Origin: Erigeron canadensis | Taxonomy: Eukaryota; Streptophyta; Magnoliopsida; Asterales; Asteraceae | Assembly: GCF_010389155.1 (NCBI RefSeq) | Contig: NC_057765.1 | Coordinates: 25,298,980-25,362,979, forward strand | DNA length: 64,000 nt | Direction: 5' to 3' | Shown: in pieces, positions 21,430-33,321 of the stretch | Position numbering within the stretch: position 1 is the stretch's first letter | How the letters are laid out: every line of letters begins with the position of its first letter | Program-made: the position numbers and the translations under genes | Notes under the pieces: model-generated | Database searches by the model: none | Told to the model about the DNA's origin: nothing | Seen by the model: the letters and a program-made list of their open reading frames with translations, nothing else

Positions 21430-22221
21430 TTAGATAGAACTAGTGAATGACCACGATATGATGGTATTTCTCTGAAAACTAGCTCCAGTTGCAGCAGAAA
21501 ATCCAAAAATAACCCATTCAGGCAACTCATTTCTGAGATCAACTTTGTAAACAAGTCCATCTTGACGTACGATTGTATTGTTTCGATAACCAGTGAAGGA
21601 AACACTAAGATTTTTGGAGACCGAATCATATGTAATCCAAGCTTGACACTCTCTTCCACGAGTTATATCGCTAAACCAACTCTGAGTCCTAACAGAAGTA
21701 AGTGAGCTAATGCTGATACCCACATGATCGGCAACTCGAGAAGTGTTAGAGGGTAACGGGTCCCACCTATTATAATAAGTATCAAACTCCACCGCAACAA
21801 ATCTGTTTGTGGCGTTAATGGTGATGGGATCAATTGGAAGTCCCATTGCTCCACCCTTTGTGATCACAGAGTTTTTCTCAGCAAGAAAGAATGCAAGGCC
21901 ATCACCATAATTTGTAGCCCCATTCGAATCGATCACAAATGTAAAATTGGTACTAAAACTTGCTAACTCACCAGTACAATTGTCCCAAAGGCGAAGTTGT
22001 CTATAGTATATGGCTTGTCCTGCCTTTTGGGTTCGATCTGAACCAATCTCATTTGGGGTCAATTGTAGTCCACCATCAGAGATATAACTTCCATTAACTT
22101 GTATTTCACGGTTCAAATGCTGTGGACCGATATTTGGTAAGTTGAAAGTAATTGAAACTGCATAAGGAATGGACACAATAAGTAAAAAAGTGATCATGAT
22201 ATGGATCCTAGAGAAGCTCAT
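21430..22221 (-). CDS. Secreted L-type (legume) lectin, single domain
   Basis: Intronless 263-aa frame from ATG at 22221. Residues 1-23 form a signal peptide (hydrophobic MITFLLIVSIPYAVS), so the product should enter the secretory pathway. Residues 24-260 make one legume-lectin jelly roll. Visible ligand residues are the sugar-binding Asp in YGDGLAFFL (D107), the GGAMGL loop (123-128), and the metal set E145, D147, N151, D154 and H166 in VAVEFDTYYN and DHVGIS. WVIFGFSAATG (236-246) is the second family signature. Several N-glycosylation sites occur. There is no kinase or transmembrane part, unlike lectin receptor kinases, so it is a soluble lectin or a kinase-less relative. The frame is intact with a TATA box upstream. 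Confidence 0.92.
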   Translation of the reverse strand: MSFSRIHIMITFLLIVSIPYAVSITFNLPNIGPQHLNREIQVNGSYISDGGLQLTPNEIGSDRTQKAGQAIYYRQLRLWDNCTGELASFSTNFTFVIDSNGATNYGDGLAFFLAEKNSVITKGGAMGLPIDPITINATNRFVAVEFDTYYNRWDPLPSNTSRVADHVGISISSLTSVRTQSWFSDITRGRECQAWITYDSVSKNLSVSFTGYRNNTIVRQDGLVYKVDLRNELPEWVIFGFSAATGASFQRNTIISWSFTSSI

Positions 22222-22320
22222 GATTGTGTAAATCTGCTAGCAAATTTTGTTGGATTATTGAAGTTAGATACAAATTTCTTTTTTTTTTAAGTTGAGATGA
22301 GTGGTTAATTCATTGTCTCG

Positions 22321-22327
22321 TTTTATA
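22321..22327 (-). promoter_or_regulatory. TATA box of the lectin gene
   Basis: The minus strand reads CCTATAAAACGAG across 22317-22329. This puts TATAAAA about 100 bp upstream of the ATG at 22221, a normal plant spacing once a 60-70 nt leader is allowed. Confidence 0.65.
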
Positions 22328-22329
22328 GG

Positions 22330-23712
22330 TTTAGATTTTCTACTTGTATGAAAAGTTCAAAGAAAGCTATGAACAATTCTCGAGTACTTCATAAGAAGTC
22401 AAACCACGAACTGGTTAATGCCTTACATTTATTTTTTCAAATGAACATGATGTTTAAATTTTATAATAATTTGTCATTTTAGTCTTATCATATTTTTTTC
22501 AAATGTTAATTAGTTTCTGAGATAAGGGAAAATAGCTTAACAAAAACACTAATTATTGGGACATATATAAACACCCGGGGATTAATTTATAATAATTGTC
22601 ATTCTAGTCTCTACCATATTAAAATTCATCAAAAATGTCAGTCCTAATCGAAAGCAAAGAAACCAAGTTACAACATATGACAAGAACTAATAAGTCATAG
22701 AGACCACACAAAATTGAGCTTTGGTACACCTATACAAAATGCAATGAAATGATAAGGGCCGGAAACTCCTCACTAGCAGAATTTTTTGTTGCTTCCAATA
22801 CCGTTGCATTCGAGTTCTTCCTTAAAAGACCAACTCCAGACGAAACAGATTGCCGCCGATATCTTTTTAATTATATCACATTGACCCATAAAGGATTAAA
22901 TCTACTGCAGTGCCTCTAGAAGGAGAGACCCGTGGTAGTTCAATTTAAACGAGAAAGTGACTCAGTCTTGCACGTTAAGTTGAGCAGTACCTGACGCATC
23001 TCTATCATGTACTTTTACATTGTCCCTAATGGTTAATGGTTATTTATTCATTCAACACTTATGACTCGTTCATATCTCGAATATGTATCCTACGTACGTA
23101 AACACCTGTTTCAAGGAAATTTTCTTTATGGGTTATCGTTACTGTATTGTTATTGCCAATTTTAGTTCTGATCATATACTATACATAAAGTGATAAAACT
23201 TTCCTTATAAATTTCAAGGAGCTCGAGAGACTTTATATTTATTGTGTTTCGTACGATATAAAATTTAGAACATGTTTTTAAAAATATTAGTTGATATTAA
23301 TCTTTTAATGAAGAAGCTATTATAAATTAAAGAAATTTGATAGAATAATTTCAAAGATATTAAGAAATTATATCAACTCTAAAAGATAAGAAGTATGAAA
23401 GTAAAAAATATAAAATTAAAAAACATAAAATAATAATAGAAAGTGATGAGTATATAAACTCTAAAAGATAAGAAGTATGAAAGTAAAAAAATATGAAATA
23501 AAAAACACAAAATAATAATAGAAAGTGATGAGTATTGCAAAATTATTTCCAAAATCATTGAAAGTAGAAATTGAAACGAAAAATAATTTACAATAAGAAA
23601 CATCAATCGAAATAAACGGAAAACTAATGAGTATTGTGAATTTATATTCGGAGATGATTACGTGTATATATATTTGAAGCGTATCCGCTACTATTATATA
23701 TATATATATATA
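22330..23712. other. AT-rich spacer with an internal duplication
   Basis: No gene. Around 23370-23530 a stretch built on CTCTAAAAGATAAGAAGTATGAAAG is duplicated at about 85-90 bp spacing (near 23376 and 23459). A TA microsatellite sits at about 23694-23712. Confidence 0.5.
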
Positions 23713-23837
23713 TGGACAATCAAATAAGAACAACCTTAAAGTTTGAACACGGTAACGGCCTTTGAAGAAAGATGACTTATATTATAAGATATTGAGTTGG
23801 ACAATCAAATAAGAATAACCTTAAAATTTGAACACAG
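23713..23837 (+). repeat. Direct repeat, 40 bp at 85-bp spacing
   Basis: TGGACAATCAAATAAGAACA starts at 23713 and recurs with few changes at 23798. The second copy leads into the left arm of the fold-back MITE, so the repeat may mark a partial duplication of its end. Confidence 0.7.
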
Positions 23838-24192
23838 TGAGAACACTTAAAAACTAGACTTTGATGCATTAAAGTTCCATAAAACTAACATAGTGTATAA
23901 CTAATTATCGTTATTTAAATGTTTAACAACACATTGATCTGTCAAAATCGAGAAAATCATGTTTTTTTATTTTGTGCATCCATCTTGGATGCATATTAAT
24001 CAAAATCATGCATCTAACAAAAAACGTGTTTTTTTCGATTTCAACGGATCAATGTGTTGTTAAACACTTAAATAATGATAATTAATTAGTTATGCACTAT
24101 GTTAGTTCTATGGACTTTTAATGCATCAAAATGATGTTTTTAAGTGCTCTCACCATTCTTATTTTAAGAGTGTTCATACCGGAGTGTTACCT
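23798..24192. mobile_element. Fold-back MITE with arms of about 150 bp
   Basis: The left arm (ACTTAAAAACTAGACTTTGATGCATT... to TTAACAACACATTGATC) is repeated inverted on the right (GATCAATGTGTTGTTAA... to AATGCATCAAAATGATG). The arms are about 85-90% similar by eye. The outer right end is GGAGTGTTACC. No coding capacity; family unassigned (MULE- or hAT-like). Confidence 0.65.
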
Positions 24193-24297
24193 TATATATG
24201 TGTCTATATATATATATATTATGTAATAGTTCACTTATAATAAGATGAGATAATCTTAAAACTATAACAAACTTAGAAAAATGATTATATCCAATTA

Positions 24298-24464
24298 AGG
24301 GCATGTTTTCTTTTTTAATCATTAAGTGCTGAATGTATAAATAATGTCTGAATGCATTAAGTAAAAAATAGGTAATTGACGGTTATTTTTGTATATTAAG
24401 CAAAAAAAAAACATAAAATTTGACTGAATGCATTAAGTTTATTAATAAAAAAAAAACATGGCCT
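24298..24464. mobile_element. Small hAT-like MITE
   Basis: GGGCATGTTTTCTTTTTTAA at the left and its imperfect mirror AAAAAAAAAACATGGCCT at the right, about 165 bp apart. The internal phrase GAATGCATTAAGT occurs twice. The target duplication is not clear. Confidence 0.45.
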
Positions 24465-25919
24465 AAGTCTTCTTTGCAAACAAAAATAAAAATAACTTAA
24501 ATGATCAAAAATATAAGGTCCAAAAGAAATGTGAACGCCCGAAAATAAAAAACAAAAATGGTCACCCAAAAAAATGTGGCCTAATCTGAAGCCCACAATT
24601 TAATAAATAGAAACGGGCCAAAACAAATGAAATTGACCCATTAATAAAATAAAACGAACCCAAGGAAAATAAAGTAGCCCGTTACGATTCTTTGCACGTA
24701 AAATCCGTAATTTTCTTTCTGATATTTGGCCCATTAAGAAAATAAAACAAGCCCAAAGAAAATAAAGTAGCCCGTTATTATTCTTTACACGTAATCCGTA
24801 ACTTCCTTTTTAGTATTTGAAATAATTCAATTACATCCCAAACTCATTCCAATACCCAAAAGTATGTATATCAGTATATGTATAAGGATTAAGGAATAAA
24901 GATAACACACCCATAAGTCTATGGACATCACATATTTTGAGCCCATATATACTTGGGGTATAAGTGTATAACAGAGAAAGTCTGTTGTGATAAAGCATGG
25001 GCCTATATGATTTAAGAGTGAACAGTTTTTTTAGAAAAATACCCAGGTCATGTAGATCGAGTATAACACATTCAAATCATATACGAAAGGTACTCCATCT
25101 AATTGTTTTATATTCTGATCCTATTCGTCCAACATTTAACCATGTACATGTACACTGATTAGTCCATTACATGTGTAGTTTGGTGACCTTTGGTCACGTT
25201 CCACCAATAACTAAGATGTCTTGGATTATAGTTTGCTGTTTGCCCATTTGCTAGTTTTCTTTTTCAAAATAATACATGAATCATGAATGTCCATTTGCTT
25301 TGTTTACTTTTACAAGGAAAAAAAAAAGTTTGCAAATGTGTAGATTATCAATCACTAAATGAAATTCAAATTTAGAGATACAAGACTTAACAGAGTTTTG
25401 CAATCCTATTGTGATCTTGTGAGCCTAACCATGAACTTGCTTAAGAAATCAAATATCCCTAAATAGTAGATACCAACTAAAGTGTATGGGGACATCAAGT
25501 GGTTTTTCCTTCGATGCCTGCTCAGCGAGGATGTAATGGGACCCGGCCGTTATGATAACGATTATCATGGTTTGAGCAGTCCCTCACCTTTGGACGGATG
25601 GTCGGGGGCCGTCAAAAAAGAAAGTGAAATCAATCAGAAATCATCACCAAAGATTGTCGGATTTCATACTTTTCTCGAATTCCATTCTTGCATCTTTATA
25701 AAATCTTAATCTTGTAGATCATCATATCAAATCACCATCTTCCTCACCACATTTACAAATGATAACAAAGACAATGCTTTTTTGGACCCATAGACAATAT
25801 TTTCTAGATTATTAACCTTAATTAAATTTCTGTGTTTCAATACATTATATCAAATATCCTCTATAAACAATGTTCATCAATAAATCATAAAAATGACTAT
25901 ATATTACATTAGAGTCATA
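24465..25919. other. Spacer with one GC-richer island
   Basis: No supported gene. Around 25480-25620 the sequence is GC-richer than its surroundings and open on the plus strand (RYDNDYHGLSSPSPLDGWSG). It could be a captured or relic exon, but there is no recognisable domain or splice context. A near-repeat of about 60 bp (GGCCCATTAAGAAAATAAAA and its variant) lies at about 24635-24680 and 24728-24780. Confidence 0.4.
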
Positions 25920-26441
25920 TTATGGACCATCATCTCCATCTTTAATCAAATTACAAATATCTGAACACTCAACCAAACAATAATGTCTACTCCTAAACCC
26001 TGGTTTAAAAACAACCAACGGTTTTCGTACATTTATCGGTCCTTCACCAGGCGACCCATCTCCACCACGTATACAAGTAGTCACACACTTTATAGTACAA
26101 GATTCCGCTTTCCTTGATTTCGGCTTTTGTATCCTAGCTTTCTTGCAATCTCCATCTAGTCCTTGTTCACAATCTCCAGACAACATTTGTGGTATGTTTG
26201 AAAGTGTTTCTGCTGCATCCGAAGGCGGGTTTCTTGGCTCAAAGGCTATTGCACCACCCATGGTGCTAGATAGTATCAATACGGCTGATGCCGCGGTGGC
26301 TAGGAAGATAGTTGTGGGTTTTTTGAGGGTGTTCTTGATGAGTAATTGTGGCCGGTGACGACGATGGTGTGAAGGTGAATATTGGATGAATTGGGGAGTA
26401 ATAGGAAGGAGCATTTTTTTGTGAGGTTCGTTATGTTCCAC
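25920..26441 (-). CDS. Small organelle-type protein with two CX3CX3C motifs
   Basis: Intronless 173-aa frame. ATG at 26441, or the in-frame Met10 (MLLPITPQF), which gives a more typical transit peptide. Residues 10-43 are basic and Ser/Thr-rich (HHRRHRPQ, NTLKKPT), like a chloroplast transit peptide. Residues 44-66 are a hydrophobic span (FLATAASAVLILSS), either a membrane anchor or a thylakoid-transfer segment. The mature part has C91 and C99, then C115-C119-C123 and C155-C159-C163, two copies of CX3CX3C. Such spacing suits metal binding or disulfides on helices. I believe similar uncharacterised proteins exist in other plants, but cannot name one. The frame is clean, the Cys pattern looks selected, and the function is unknown. 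Confidence 0.75.
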   Translation of the reverse strand: MEHNEPHKKMLLPITPQFIQYSPSHHRRHRPQLLIKNTLKKPTTIFLATAASAVLILSSTMGGAIAFEPRNPPSDAAETLSNIPQMLSGDCEQGLDGDCKKARIQKPKSRKAESCTIKCVTTCIRGGDGSPGEGPINVRKPLVVFKPGFRSRHYCLVECSDICNLIKDGDDGP

Positions 26442-26476
26442 CTATTAAAAAGTTTGTAAAGGATCATGTAACAGAA

Positions 26477-26484
26477 CACATGTG
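26477..26484 (-). promoter_or_regulatory. CACATGTG palindrome upstream of the Cys-rich gene
   Basis: An E-box/G-box-like 8-bp palindrome about 40 bp upstream of the proposed ATG. It could be a bHLH or ABA-type element or, being so close, part of the leader. Confidence 0.3.
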
Positions 26485-28230
26485 TGGTAAGTGGCACACA
26501 AACGTCCAGATTGACAAATTGGAGTCACTACTTGTGTTATGTCAAAAAAAAAAAAAAAAAAACAAACAACTCAAAATTTATTCATATAAACTCCAACTTT
26601 GTACAATTTATATTAGCATAGAATATAAATTAAATATTTTGTTTAAAGTTTATATTTCCATATAAATAATACAGTATTAAATTACTTAACTAATAATACT
26701 AACTACATACATAATTTGAGTTGGCCTTTTATCTGGATATAAGTATTTTTTACAAAATATTATATTATAACTATATGATAGAGAATAAGAGAGATGGTAC
26801 ACACCTTAAGGAGAGAGTAAAAAATATTCCATTTTTATTTTTTTAGTTTGTTTTTTTAAATTTTTTTTTTTTCAGTTTTTTCATTTTCGTTTTAGTTAAC
26901 CCAAGTCAAAAAAAATAAAAAGAAATTTTAGTTTTTTTTTCCAGCCTACTACGCAATCAAGACGATTAAAATGGTCCAATTATATAGATCGCCACATCAT
27001 CGATCACCCCTACGACATAGTACCTTGTATGACTTATCAATCCCATCAGCTACTCTTAATAAATACCCTTAACGACAAATCTCATACAGTGTATATATAG
27101 CTCACTTACTCGGATTAAAAAACTTTATTTCTTTTTAAGCTGAACAAATGAAATTTGCTAAAGAGTAGGCTCTTAAGGTGCTAGTGGCTTAACACAATTG
27201 TAATGGGTTGTGGTCTGAATTTTATTCATTTTGGCTGGTGATTGGGTTGTTTGCATTTGATTTAATGATTTCTTGTGTTTTGTTTTTTATCAATTTTTTT
27301 AATATTTGATTTTTTCTACTCTCTAAATAAATAAAATAAAAATTATATATATTAAGGATATAAACATTATCCTTTTTTATATTTATTACGTTTATTGATA
27401 AAATTCCTATATAAAGTTATGATTTGATAACAACGTAAGACATTAAACAAAAGAAAATGGTATAAAAAAAGTAAAAATCAAAAATATGATTTAAAAGCCA
27501 ATGGGATTGGTGGCCCATTGGCAATGTGACAATCGTCAAAATCGGGTTAACAAAAATTTTTAATTAAAAGATTATTAAGTTAGTCTTTTCCTAACTATGA
27601 ATTAATTGAAGCTTAATCAAATAATTTAGTGTGTGTTAAACTTTTATTTGATTGTGATGTGAAAAAAATTATAATAAACGTCCATAGCAACCCTAAAAAC
27701 CTTGATGATGAGCAACTAGGAAAAATAAAATAAAATATAAATGTTATATACCGTGAAAATTCGTAAAACGTTTATTTTTCACATGAATCTTTCTCATATG
27801 AACTTAAGACTTTGTAGAACCTAATATCTAGTGTTTTAACACTCTAATATGATTTTTAATTCACAATATAACACACTTGAAAAATTGAAAGATTTAAATA
27901 AATCCCATGAATAGTAAGGAGGTTAAAAACTATGGAATTAATCCTTTTTACTAGATATTTCTTGCACCACCATATTTTGAACACATCATCACTTTCTACT
28001 AGATATTTAATCCTTAATAAGTATTATCATTTAGTTTATAAAAAGCTAGTATACATTTTATATACTTACACAAGTTATATAAACATATTTAACTAGATAG
28101 TTGTTTTAACCATTAGAAAATGAACACATTGATGCGTGTATTTTAGTGCATATTTTATTCAATCGTTTTGCTCGTAAAAATCACCCAAGTTTTAAATTTA
28201 TAAAACAAGGATATACTAATAATTATATTA
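26485..28230. other. AT-rich spacer, no gene seen
   Basis: Contains an 18-base poly-A (26544-26561) and poly-T runs. No open frame with recognisable content on either strand. Confidence 0.4.
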
Positions 28231-28234
28231 CACA

Positions 28235-28271
28235 CACGGGCAGTGTACCCCGTCGCATATAGTATAGCTAG
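28235..28271 (+). mobile_element. Helitron-type 3' terminus
   Basis: ACGGGCAGTGTACCCCGT forms a 5-bp stem hairpin and is followed about 15 bases later by CTAG at 28268-28271, with host T next. Hairpin plus CTRR and insertion before T are the Helitron 3' rules. Its 5' partner is uncertain (see 14877). Confidence 0.5.
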
Positions 28272-28272
28272 T

Positions 28273-31200
28273 AGTAAGTCCAGGATCGTCCAAGAGAATT
28301 AGTTTAGTAGTTAATAACGATATTAACTTTAGTCTAAAAATGAAAGTGTAAAGTTGGGGGGGGGGGGTTGTGACCGAGTTGTCACGTTGCTTAACAAACT
28401 ACAAGTGATCTTTTGAAAGCTATTAAATGACTGAAAAGTAAATTTTGGCGTAAGAGGACCAAAAGATAAATCTTAAGGTCATTACAGCCTAAAAATAGTT
28501 TTTCAACTATTTTTAACGAAAAAGAGTTTGTTTGATCTTTGTAACCAAAAATTGTTTTCAACCCTCAGTTTATAATCAGACTGTCATGACTATCCAATTG
28601 ATAAACTAATAAGTTAAAATGAGATTCTAACCTTAAAATGGTAAATTAAGGACAATTAACTTCTATTCAAAATGAGATCCCAACGGTTTGTCCACTAAAC
28701 CCTTGTGATCTACCCAATTGTATCTTGAAAATAATACCAATAACTAAAACTAAATTTTGGTGAATTTTAACTAAACTTGATGAGACTTTTCGCACAATAA
28801 CTTTTATCGAAATCGAATTTATTATTAACTTCTAAAAATAACTTCAACAAACAATCTTCTGACAATTATTAACTGAATGAACTAAACTTTAACTAGAGAA
28901 AACTTGAGAGTTTAACGTAACAAACTTGATTTTACAAATTACAACTAATGAACAATGACTTTTAGTGAAGTGTTGTGCTCAAGATACAACTAAAACTAAA
29001 TGGTGTGGAGAACCCTCTCCTGAGCACACCTCAAATGATTTTCTTCAAGTGCTATTTATAGCCAAAGTCATCAAATGTTGCAATGAATTCACTGGCATTT
29101 GATCTAGGTCTATAGTGTTGACTAGTGAAGCTCTGCACGAAATAGTATCATGAACGTGCCTATTGAAATGTAATATTATGTCACACCCCACCTTAGGTGG
29201 AATTATAGGATATGACGAAAAGATATAGCATTAGCACATGGACTTTATAATAGAGTCATACTAAATAAAATTCAAATAAATGTAAATTCCACAAGCAGAA
29301 AGTCTAGGCAACACGCCTCAAATATCAAAAGAAGTAGCAAATTGCAAATAGAGTTCAATGTTTCAAATGCAATCTAGGAGTCCATGAAGGATCTCTTTAT
29401 TGGTCTTCCTAAAGTCCATAAGCTCACTCTCCTTAAGCATTGTTATTACCTGAAAATGAATGCTCGAAAATGTCAACATAACGTTGGTGAGTTCGTAGGT
29501 TTAAAGGAATACAAATGAGTTTGTTGTGCATGATATATGAGGTTTGAACAATAGTGTAAATATAAACATGTAGTAGCATGTATGCATACCAAATACCGAT
29601 CAATGCCATCATAGTTTTCCAACAACACAATCACATCACTACTTGCCAACATCTCAATCACACACTATAATACCAACAACTACCAGTTGGAGTATATAGT
29701 TGGTTGATAGATTTCAAATAGTCTTCAGTAGATATCAACAGACATCTATTGTATCATAGAATCAACACAAACAAGCTAGCATACACATTTCATAATTACA
29801 CGTATTTGTCCAAGAAAACAAACAAGTTTTGGCACAACTAGTAAAAAAATGAAAAGTGTTTTGAGCATCATTTTCCCCCAAATAAATAAAATAAAAAGGG
29901 GCCACGAAACTCACCTCAACAAGTAAGCAGTTATGCAAGTCCAACAAAATCGCTAGAATCTACACAACATATATATATATATAAACAAGTTACAATTATG
30001 GACATGGTCAAGAACCGTCCATTGTAACCCGTATTTGATGAAATACACATATGGCTACTTTCAAAATATTCACAACTGATTTGTCATATATTATTAAGTT
30101 ACAAGTCACATAACTTAATATATAATATTTGTTTTAATGATTTAAGATTAAATTCTACAAGTTCATATTCACTAAAATTTTTGGTAACTTTATCTACTTT
30201 TTATTAGGAAGAAACGACCGATTCAAGCTTCCAAATCTTAAATACTGTTATCTTAGAGTGTTATAGACTTACATGAATTTTTACTTAATTTATTTCGCAC
30301 GTTAACTATTTTTAAAAATTCCATAATCACGGACTAGTCAGAAAATTCATAGTTTGCGCGCAGAAAAGTTTTATAGAAGTTAAGGGCCTTCGAAGCTTCA
30401 AAAAAAATCCAAATTTTTACTGTACACTCTTAATATCTTAAAAATGTTTATAGAAAAAAAATAATCTTCCAGTTCATAAAATCGACCAAGATATGACTAT
30501 TTGAAGTCGACCTAAATCTGTTCGGAAAACTCAGCTTTGCGCAGTTTTGTTATAAAATTCGTTAGAAAACCTTAAACTTCATATTTTGACACGAAACCAC
30601 TTCCACCAGAAAGTAGACTTCCTGAAATTAATTTTAGATACGAAAAACGTGACTTAAATATCTTCCATGACCAGGATACGACCTTTCAAAGTTAACAAAC
30701 CGAATATGTCCAGATTCTGAAATAACCCAAACTTACTGTTTTAAAGACTACTACAACTAATATTCATATATAAACTTTCAAATCTTTCCAACACCTATTT
30801 ACATCTGTTATTATGATTTCCATGACTTCATAATTGAATTTCTCTAATTACATTAATTATTATGCTACAATAAATACGTAAACTTTTAACAATTTATACT
30901 TCAAGCTTTTGATTTAACCCTAAAAAAAAAACCTTTCATTCATTATTATAAATTTGCCATAATATATATTCATCAAATAGACTACTTATAATAAAAGATC
31001 AATAAATAATAAAAAAAATATATATAGTTATATATATGAAAAGAAAAGATAAGTAATTTACCCAAGATTGAAGATCACTCCTTAGATATCTTGACAAAAT
31101 AAAATAAAATCTAATCTATAAGCTAGGATTTTATTATAAACTGTATTTTAAATAAAAATTTCATGAGGATCATATTATTCTTACCAAAGCTTACTTTGAC

Positions 31201-32129
31201 AATGTTGATTAAAATTTGTTCTTGTGGCGTAGGCTTGGCTCGACGACAGCAACAAAACAAAGATTTGTGATTTGATTTTGATTTATTATTATTTTTTTTT
31301 TGCCGACTTATTAGCTAGGAGGATGTCTCCATGATTCCATCTCAAATTCAAATTCTATATTTTTTTTTGTTAGATATATATATTTGTTATATAAATAAGT
31401 TTTTGAATTTGCATATAGTTAGGATATATATCATTATTATTATAAACTAATTATACAAATTTTAGCCGTAAATTCCTTTTCAAGTTGTTGAAATGATTTG
31501 TGTTGGTATTTGATATTAAACTGCATTTGAACTTTTTAGATGTTTTATAATTTGACATTATAACAAAACCATTATCTTATGACTATAGGCTTTAACTCAC
31601 CACAGTGTATAGGGATTTATGAATGTATAAAAATGAATATGAAATATAGGCACATTGACTAGTCAAGGAATTTTGAAATGTAAGTTAAAGACTATAATAA
31701 ATCACCAGTTTTGGTGACGGATGTCACATATTTCAATTCATTGTCTAATATATTGATTGAATGGGGGCGAGGTGATTAATGTTGCTTTCATGTTTTATCT
31801 ATATGCTTCAAACTTCCAAAACGTGATTATGGTGGCTAATCCATCGAAAATGATCAACATGAAACTTGTAGATAATAATCTTCTGAATCCGTAGAAAGTT
31901 GAATCATCTCAATTGGAGTCCGAATGAATAAACTATGGCCAAAACAGTGCAACGACATTTTTATTCTCTTTTTAGTGCATTTCCGCATCAATTTCCAAAG
32001 CAACCTACAAAAACACTTATGCAAATAATAAGTAGCTAAAATACATTAATTTACATTCAAATGGATCATATTTATACGTTAAATAGCACGAAAACGCTCA
32101 AATAAATTTGTATAATTTGAGCGTTATCA
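28273..32129 (-). repeat. Old LTR-like sequence, interrupted
   Basis: Outside the nested solo LTR, the parts 28273-29178 and 31734-32129 read as one retroelement LTR on the minus strand. It starts TGATAACGCTCAAATT (at 32129) and has a TATA box CTATAAATAGC near 29050. No target duplication was found. No coding sequence is seen. An 11-base poly-G lies near 28363. Confidence 0.4.
29179..31728 (-). mobile_element. Solo LTR, Tekay-like family
   Basis: Begins TGTCACACCCC and ends GGATGTCACA. The flanks are TATTA (29174-29178) and TATTT (31729-31733), a 4/5 match. The conserved LTR box (CTCACCAAC...TTTTCAGGTAAT on the minus strand) is at 29441-29500. Length (2.55 kb) and layout match the 2.4 kb Tekay LTRs, but the sequence is a different subfamily. 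Confidence 0.7.
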
Positions 32130-32889
32130 CACATCACCACTTTTCTTTTATCACCACCACATGATACTTCTAACCTTGGCCACCAAGAAACACCCCCTTT
32201 TCCTTGGTCTCCTATAACCGACATACACTATTAATTACTTGACTTCCAAGTTTCCTACTATTACTAACTTAACCTTCAAGTATTTCAATCCTATAAATAG
32301 CAAGCTTAAACCTCATTCGAGTTTGCACCTCCCACAACATTTTCTCCCTCAATTTGTAATCCACAACTCTATAATCATTCCTCTCCCTTAATCATAATAA
32401 TCATCTTGAACTCTTGTAAGTTCTAAGTGAAGGAAAATCACTTTGATCTTAAAGTGCAAGGAAAATCACAAGTTGTTAGCTTCTAGTATTCCAAGATCAT
32501 CAAGAGGGGCTATTATAATGCCCAATTAGAGGTGATATATTAAGGTTTTCATCAAGATTTTAATTCCAAGTTCTTGCCGAATTCAATCAATATTAATCGG
32601 TGTTCTTCACTACGTCGTTATTTTGATCTTAAAACTCATAAGCTCATCATACTTGTAAGTGTTTCTATGAAATCTTACTACACTTTGCTCTATGATTTTA
32701 GAACTATATTTTATGTATTAAAATGCTTATCAACTTAGTTTATACTCAAGTGATATGTATTTACATTTAAATACGTTAAATAACGCTTTTATACGAATAT
32801 TGAATTGTTGGCACTTTTGTAGAAATATATGAGTAAATCACTTTTAACAAATACCTTTATATACTAATTATGGTATATAAATAAATGTA
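32130..32889 (+). repeat. LTR-like promoter region of an old retroelement
   Basis: Plus-strand TATA box CCTATAAATAGC near 32291, followed by a pyrimidine-rich leader (CCTCCCACAACATTTTCTCC). It looks like the front of an LTR whose remainder continues after the nested solo LTR at 39370-41235 and beyond 42548. No start or end was defined. Confidence 0.4.
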
Positions 32890-33321
32890 TAATTTGTAAC
32901 AACCCTCAAATTTCGATTAGGATTATTTACTTGGACTTATCTAGGTCTTTATCCCTAGAGGTTTATTAAGAGAATTGACCTTTTAGACATTCAAAGCATA
33001 GTGATAATTGCCCTATAGTACGGTGGGATGCCTTAGAAATGCCATAAACAATAACTATAATCATTCAATACGATCTCAAGCTATAAATTAGTTCCAATCA
33101 AACTTGGTGAAATGTCAATGAACCAAAATTTTATTTCGAGAAGTTGAGTTACATAAATAATTGTACAAGACTCACAAGTTGTGATAACAACCAAAAATCT
33201 CTATAAATGTCCAACAATTCAAACACAAAGCTAATTAAAGTACATTTGAACACAAAAATATAATGACCATCTTGAAAATAGATTAATAAACTATTATGTA
33301 CATAATAATAAGCTTGAATAA

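Noticed and set aside
23379..23733. Two overlapping Phe/Ile/Tyr-rich minus-strand frames
   Set aside because: AT-rich sequence containing an internal duplication; composition artefact, not membrane proteins.
25482..25709. 75-codon frame in a GC-richer island
   Set aside because: No splice context, domain or second exon; kept only as a remark in the spacer.
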